DNA from: Chromobotia macracanthus
Taxonomy: Eukaryota > Chordata > Actinopteri > Cypriniformes > Botiidae
Reading direction: 5' to 3'
DNA length: 64,000 nt
NCBI GenBank assembly: GCA_036877525.1
Contig: JAZGTH010000066.1
Coordinates: 6,360,001-6,424,000, forward strand
A program made the position numbers and the translations under genes. The notes below the pieces were generated by a model. It was given only the letters and a program-made list of their open reading frames with translations, was not told where the DNA came from and did no database searches. Positions 60,618-64,000 of the stretch are shown piece after piece. Numbering within the stretch: position 1 is the stretch's first letter; each line of letters starts with the position of its first letter.

Positions 60618-62253
60618 GTATATATATATATATGTATGTATGTATGTATATACATACATATATATATATATGGGTATAACGTTAAGCTCCGATTAAAATC
60701 TACAGACGGATTTTTCGATCAAATGGTACTTCTTGTTTTGCGTCTATTGTGAATTAGCCTTGAGACGCTGTACGGCGGAGAAGCAAAGAAAAGCAAAGGA
60801 AGAAATATTGATAAGCGCACTGTTGAGTGCTTATGTAAGATACAGTTACTGGCACAGCAGGAGGACAAATTCCCTTCAGCAAAAAACACATATTAAATAT
60901 TTTGATGTCGGTGGGTGATGGTGAGGGATGGAGGGATGAAGATGGAAGAGAGAGATATAGGCTTATTATTCATTTATGGCTTCGCACAACAAAATATCAA
61001 AGTGTAGACATTTCATAGCAAATACTAAATAATGTCTGGTTCTGGTTCTTTCCAACAATGCTTCTAGAATTTAAACTTTTAACTTTTTTTTTTTGCAGTG
61101 TGGTTGTCAGGGTGTTTTGGGTGGTTAGGAAGTTATAAGCAAATGCCCAAAGTCAAAAGAGCCCACCCCAGGTCTCTATGATATGGCATGGCTAATAAAG
61201 GTTCCCGAATAGGCCCTTAGGGAGCCTTTATGTGTGATGCCATACTAGAACCCTTGTATGTTCTATTGTTCTTTACAAAACCATATATATGTACTAGCTG
61301 CTTCAAGAACCTTTGAGAGCCGCACGTTTACACTGTTAACTGATGACACATAGAACCAACACGTCAATCTGAAGAGCCTAAAATGTACTGTGGAAGAACT
61401 TTCTTCTCCATTGTTTCTAGAACTACAGTACATAGCCCACTCAGGAACACAACCACCTTAGGAAAAGGGTTTTTCAGAGGTTTTCAAAGAACTTTAAATA
61501 ACTAGTAACATTTATTTGTGGAACAAAGACATGGTTTTAGGAGAAACGACTTGGAGCAATCTGGAAAAGACTGTATAGTAAAATTGTAATTTTTGTTTTT
61601 GTAATTTGTATTTTTAATTGTAATTGATTTTCTCTGTTTCTCGTTAGGTTGTGGCTCAGATTGACAAATTAACATCAGATATTACCCTTGACCCCGAAGA
61701 TGACCTGACCTTAAGATGCTGCAGCGAGGATCACAGGAGAGCGCCGGAGGATCTCTTCCACACTGAGATGTTATCTGTCAACCATGACCTCTTGAAGCAC
61801 AATACTCTACCAGACACAGGCCACAACCCAACCACAGCTAAGAAACAAGAATTAGACCTGTACCGCAGGAGCTGTGGAGACTTACCTGCCCTGAATGGAC
61901 CTTTAAAGCCTCCAGATAGCCCTAAAGCAATCTGGCTGTATGGATCTGGAGGTAGGATCAACTACTGCGACAAAACGCTGTACCACGCTCTCTGCTGCGA
62001 TGATGATGATGAAGATTATGATGAAGATAGAGGTGGAATGAGATCGTCTAGACTCTCATCCACTGATTCAGTGTTTTCATCTTCACTGCAGTTTCTCACA
62101 CCCAGATCTGTTCGTAAAACTTACTCCAGAACAGAGTCGACCAGAAGAGCTCTACGTAGCTGCAGTACACAAACCGTTTGTGATAAAAGCACACAAACTC
62201 ATTTTCCATACATTCCAGCCAAGCAAAGACCATCAAGTGACTACAAGAACTAA
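55777..62253 (+). CDS. insyn1: Inhibitory synaptic factor 1 (INSYN1, C15orf59), 2 coding exons, 251 aa
   Basis: Postsynaptic protein of inhibitory synapses that works with gephyrin and the dystrophin complex. Coding exons are 55777-55926 and 61648-62253, joined in phase 0 across a 5.7 kb intron (donor GTAAAG, acceptor TTTCTCGTTAG). The family core spans the junction: MVMEQLEEVLAELKGVAKEL, then REVVAQIDKLTSDI, a predicted coiled coil. Further conserved blocks are DKTLYHALCCDDDDEDYDED (about 160-180) and SCSTQTVCDKSTQTHFPYIP near the C-terminus. The N-terminus MFHAEVIEPELDLN differs from human, and the start is the first ATG in frame with the core. The human protein is slightly longer (about 290 aa). 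AATAAA at 62447-62452 is the likely polyadenylation signal. Confidence 0.93.
57366..57665 (+). repeat. tRNA-derived teleost SINE, second family
   Basis: Head TGTGGTCTGCTGGTAAGAGA and B-box-like CTGGTTCATTTCCCAATGCC, body GAAGTGCCCTTGAGCAAGCC and CACCACTCCGGGTGTGTGTT, then GAGGACAAATTCCGAGTACG. The body with the CCCTTGAGCAAG and CTCCGGGTGTGTG blocks is typical of a SINE found across teleosts. It differs from the 5318 family. Confidence 0.8.
58988..59011. repeat. (TA)n microsatellite
   Basis: Uninterrupted TA units in the insyn1 intron. Confidence 0.9.
59850..60480. promoter_or_regulatory. CpG-rich block inside the insyn1 intron
   Basis: CpG dinucleotides are dense here, especially 60130-60430 (for example AACAGCCCGCGGCCCGCCGC), against an AT-rich, CpG-poor background. 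There is no recognised coding exon; two plus-strand open frames (59862-60179 and 60083-60298) have no family resemblance. Possible alternative promoter, enhancer or non-coding RNA start. Confidence 0.45.
60586..60671. repeat. TA/TATG compound microsatellite
   Basis: (TA)n interrupted twice by runs of GTAT units and then by CATA units, so that the tract is largely self-complementary. It adjoins the CpG-rich block. Confidence 0.9.
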
Positions 62254-64000
62254 ATCTTCTGCCAGCATCCTGAAACGTTCATTTGTTTAACTGTGCATCT
62301 GTATTTATGAAATATTTGAGTCCATTGCTTATTATAATTATTTCCTTGTTAATAATGAAATGGATTAATGGCTTTTGTTTTCTCATGGAGTTTGCAAAGA
62401 ACAATTTAAACAGTGTTTTGATTCATTATAAGGCATTATGCCAATGAATAAATAATAATGCATCTCAGCAGAACATTAACACTATTCCAGAACCCCCTAA
62501 AGAGTGAGAATTGGTTTTGGTCACACCCACACTGCGCAGTAAATAGACACGGTTTAATCGAGCGGGTGGTACGCTTCCACAAAGAGTTACAAGAATATAA
62601 ATAATGGGCTTTAAATTAAGCTGTTAAGTTATTCCTGAAAACTTGTACATTATTAATAAAATGATGGATAAAAGTTCTGGCATCTACTTTATTCCAAGTC
62701 ATTTTCCTCTCATCAGGACATTAATTAGTAAATCTGTTACTGTGCTTCAGATGTGTGCTTTAAACAGTACATAAAATTTACAATAGTAAGATACGCTACA
62801 TGGTAACCATGGTTACTGCATTGAACTTGTCATCGGAAAAAGACATTCAACCAATTGACAGAAATATTATGAACTCAAGAACATTTTAAAAAAATTATTG
62901 CTTATTTATTCAACCATCAGTATTAATATTTCTCATATTACAGTTTAACCTTAACCCCATATAACTATAGACAGAAACCATTGTAACTATTATAACCGGT
63001 TTTGGGGTATAAAGAAGGCAAAACCTTATGGGTTAATATTTGAAATTCAGTGTTGGTTATATAAACAGGAGGTTTTGTAGAGGGACAAAACGCCTATCAG
63101 TGTCTATAACCATAACTGTAGACAGTGCAGTCTGTTAGACGGTGAATATTAATTAAGCAACAAGAGTGAAGACCTACAGTCTGTAGTGTCAAAGACATTA
63201 GCTGTGCTTGTCTCTGATTTTTAATGTCGTGAGTTCATTCCTTCAAAAGACCTCACAAGGCCATGCAGTGACTTAATACTGTCAGTATGTGTGAGGTAAT
63301 TTAATTAGAGTCTCAATCATAAGGCTTTACCTCAGGCTCTTTTCAACTGAAGACAGCTGTTATGCAATAATCTAATAAAAAGCCAATCATTGAAACTGCC
63401 TTCAAGGGACACTATGTGAGTTCTTGTTTATAGAACACCTTTTAATTCTTTATACAAGCAGAGGACAATTATGAGTAAGAAAAACACAAGGTTGAAGATT
63501 TTAAAGTTTTAAAGGGATAGCTTACACAAGAATGAAAGGTCTGTTGTTATCTGCTCCAACAAAGTGATTCGTAAGAGCCAGATCAGATAGTTCCTTAAGC
63601 TGAGGACTGAACGTTTGAATTGCTAAGAAATGAATTTGTTAAGTATGTTTCACACCCACAACGTTTTTGCTGTTTTTTAAAAGTCTGCCCCTTTAAGACC
63701 CAAGGTTTGGAAATGCTGATCTAAACATGGTAGCTTTTGGTGAGGAACAGACTGAAACTAGTAATTCCCTAGAAATCTAGCTTTTATGGAAAATACAGCT
63801 CTCACATCCATTTTTACAGTAAAGCCATTTGTAATTTGTATTCATAGCATTTTATGAAAAGCCAAATTGCATGTATTAATTATTTCTACATTTAATACAT
63901 TGGATTTTTTTTTACCAGCAAATAGTCATAGTAGCAATTGCTCCAAACCTAATTATTTGCCATAATTTTACAGTACATTATGTTCCCTTACAGTATCTTC
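62254..64000. other. Downstream of insyn1, no gene recognised
   Basis: insyn1 3' UTR to about 62470, then AT-rich unique sequence. AACCATGG/CCATGGTT near 62800-62815 and AAACCATTGTAACTATTATAACC near 62970 are remnants of the CCATGGTT repeat type. No exon is seen on either strand up to the window end. Confidence 0.6.

Larger units (their letters stand above)
55927..61647. other. insyn1: insyn1 intron, 5.7 kb
   Basis: 56290-57130 is unique, moderately GC-rich sequence with no exon visible. A teleost SINE is at 57366-57665, (TA)n at 58988-59011, a CpG-rich block at 59850-60480, a TA/TATG microsatellite at 60586-60671, and a GTTGCTAGG-type cluster at 61095-61165. 61180-61500 has many AAAGGTTCT/AGAACCTTT units of a decayed repeat. 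Confidence 0.6.

Noticed and set aside
1..64000. CRISPR arrays, operons, phage or prokaryotic-type systems
   Set aside because: No regularly spaced direct repeats, no ribosome-binding sites, and all genes are intron-containing vertebrate genes.

Overview
The window is ordinary nuclear DNA of a ray-finned fish. Every recognised gene is a vertebrate gene split into small exons with GT-AG junctions. The dispersed repeats (tRNA-derived SINEs, an L2-like LINE tail, short terminal-inverted-repeat elements, GTTGCTAGG-type clusters) are of the kind common in otophysan/cyprinid genomes; that lineage is an inference, while teleost is well supported.

Six protein-coding genes were assembled by hand from splice sites and reading phase. 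From left to right: duox (minus, 33 coding exons, 3975-20628), head-to-head with its maturation factor duoxa (plus, 7 exons, 21435-24433); apba2/Mint2-like (minus, 11 coding exons, 25628-32542); eif3j (plus, 8 exons, 35710-38310); parp16 (minus, 6 exons, 40811-43401); scamp5 (plus, coding 47599-49897, with candidate 5' non-coding exons); and insyn1 (plus, 2 coding exons, 55777-62253, with a 5.7 kb intron). In human all six families map to chromosome 15, so this is a compact block of conserved synteny.

Functionally, duox and duoxa form one unit: an H2O2-generating oxidase and the chaperone needed for its ER exit, probably driven from a shared roughly 0.8 kb promoter. apba2, scamp5 and insyn1 are neuronal/synaptic genes (adaptor, vesicle membrane protein, inhibitory-postsynapse organiser). 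eif3j is a translation factor and parp16 a tail-anchored ER mono-ADP-ribosyltransferase.

No new multi-gene system was found. The most notable details are a second DUOX EF-hand missing two Ca-ligand positions, a 15-nt DUOX microexon, an APBA2 whose long acidic N-terminus lacks the recognisable Munc18-binding core, a CpG-rich block inside the insyn1 intron, an uORF overlapping the insyn1 start, and several short repeat families present in multiple copies. All exon coordinates are hand-derived and may be off by a base or two; exon phases add up throughout each gene.
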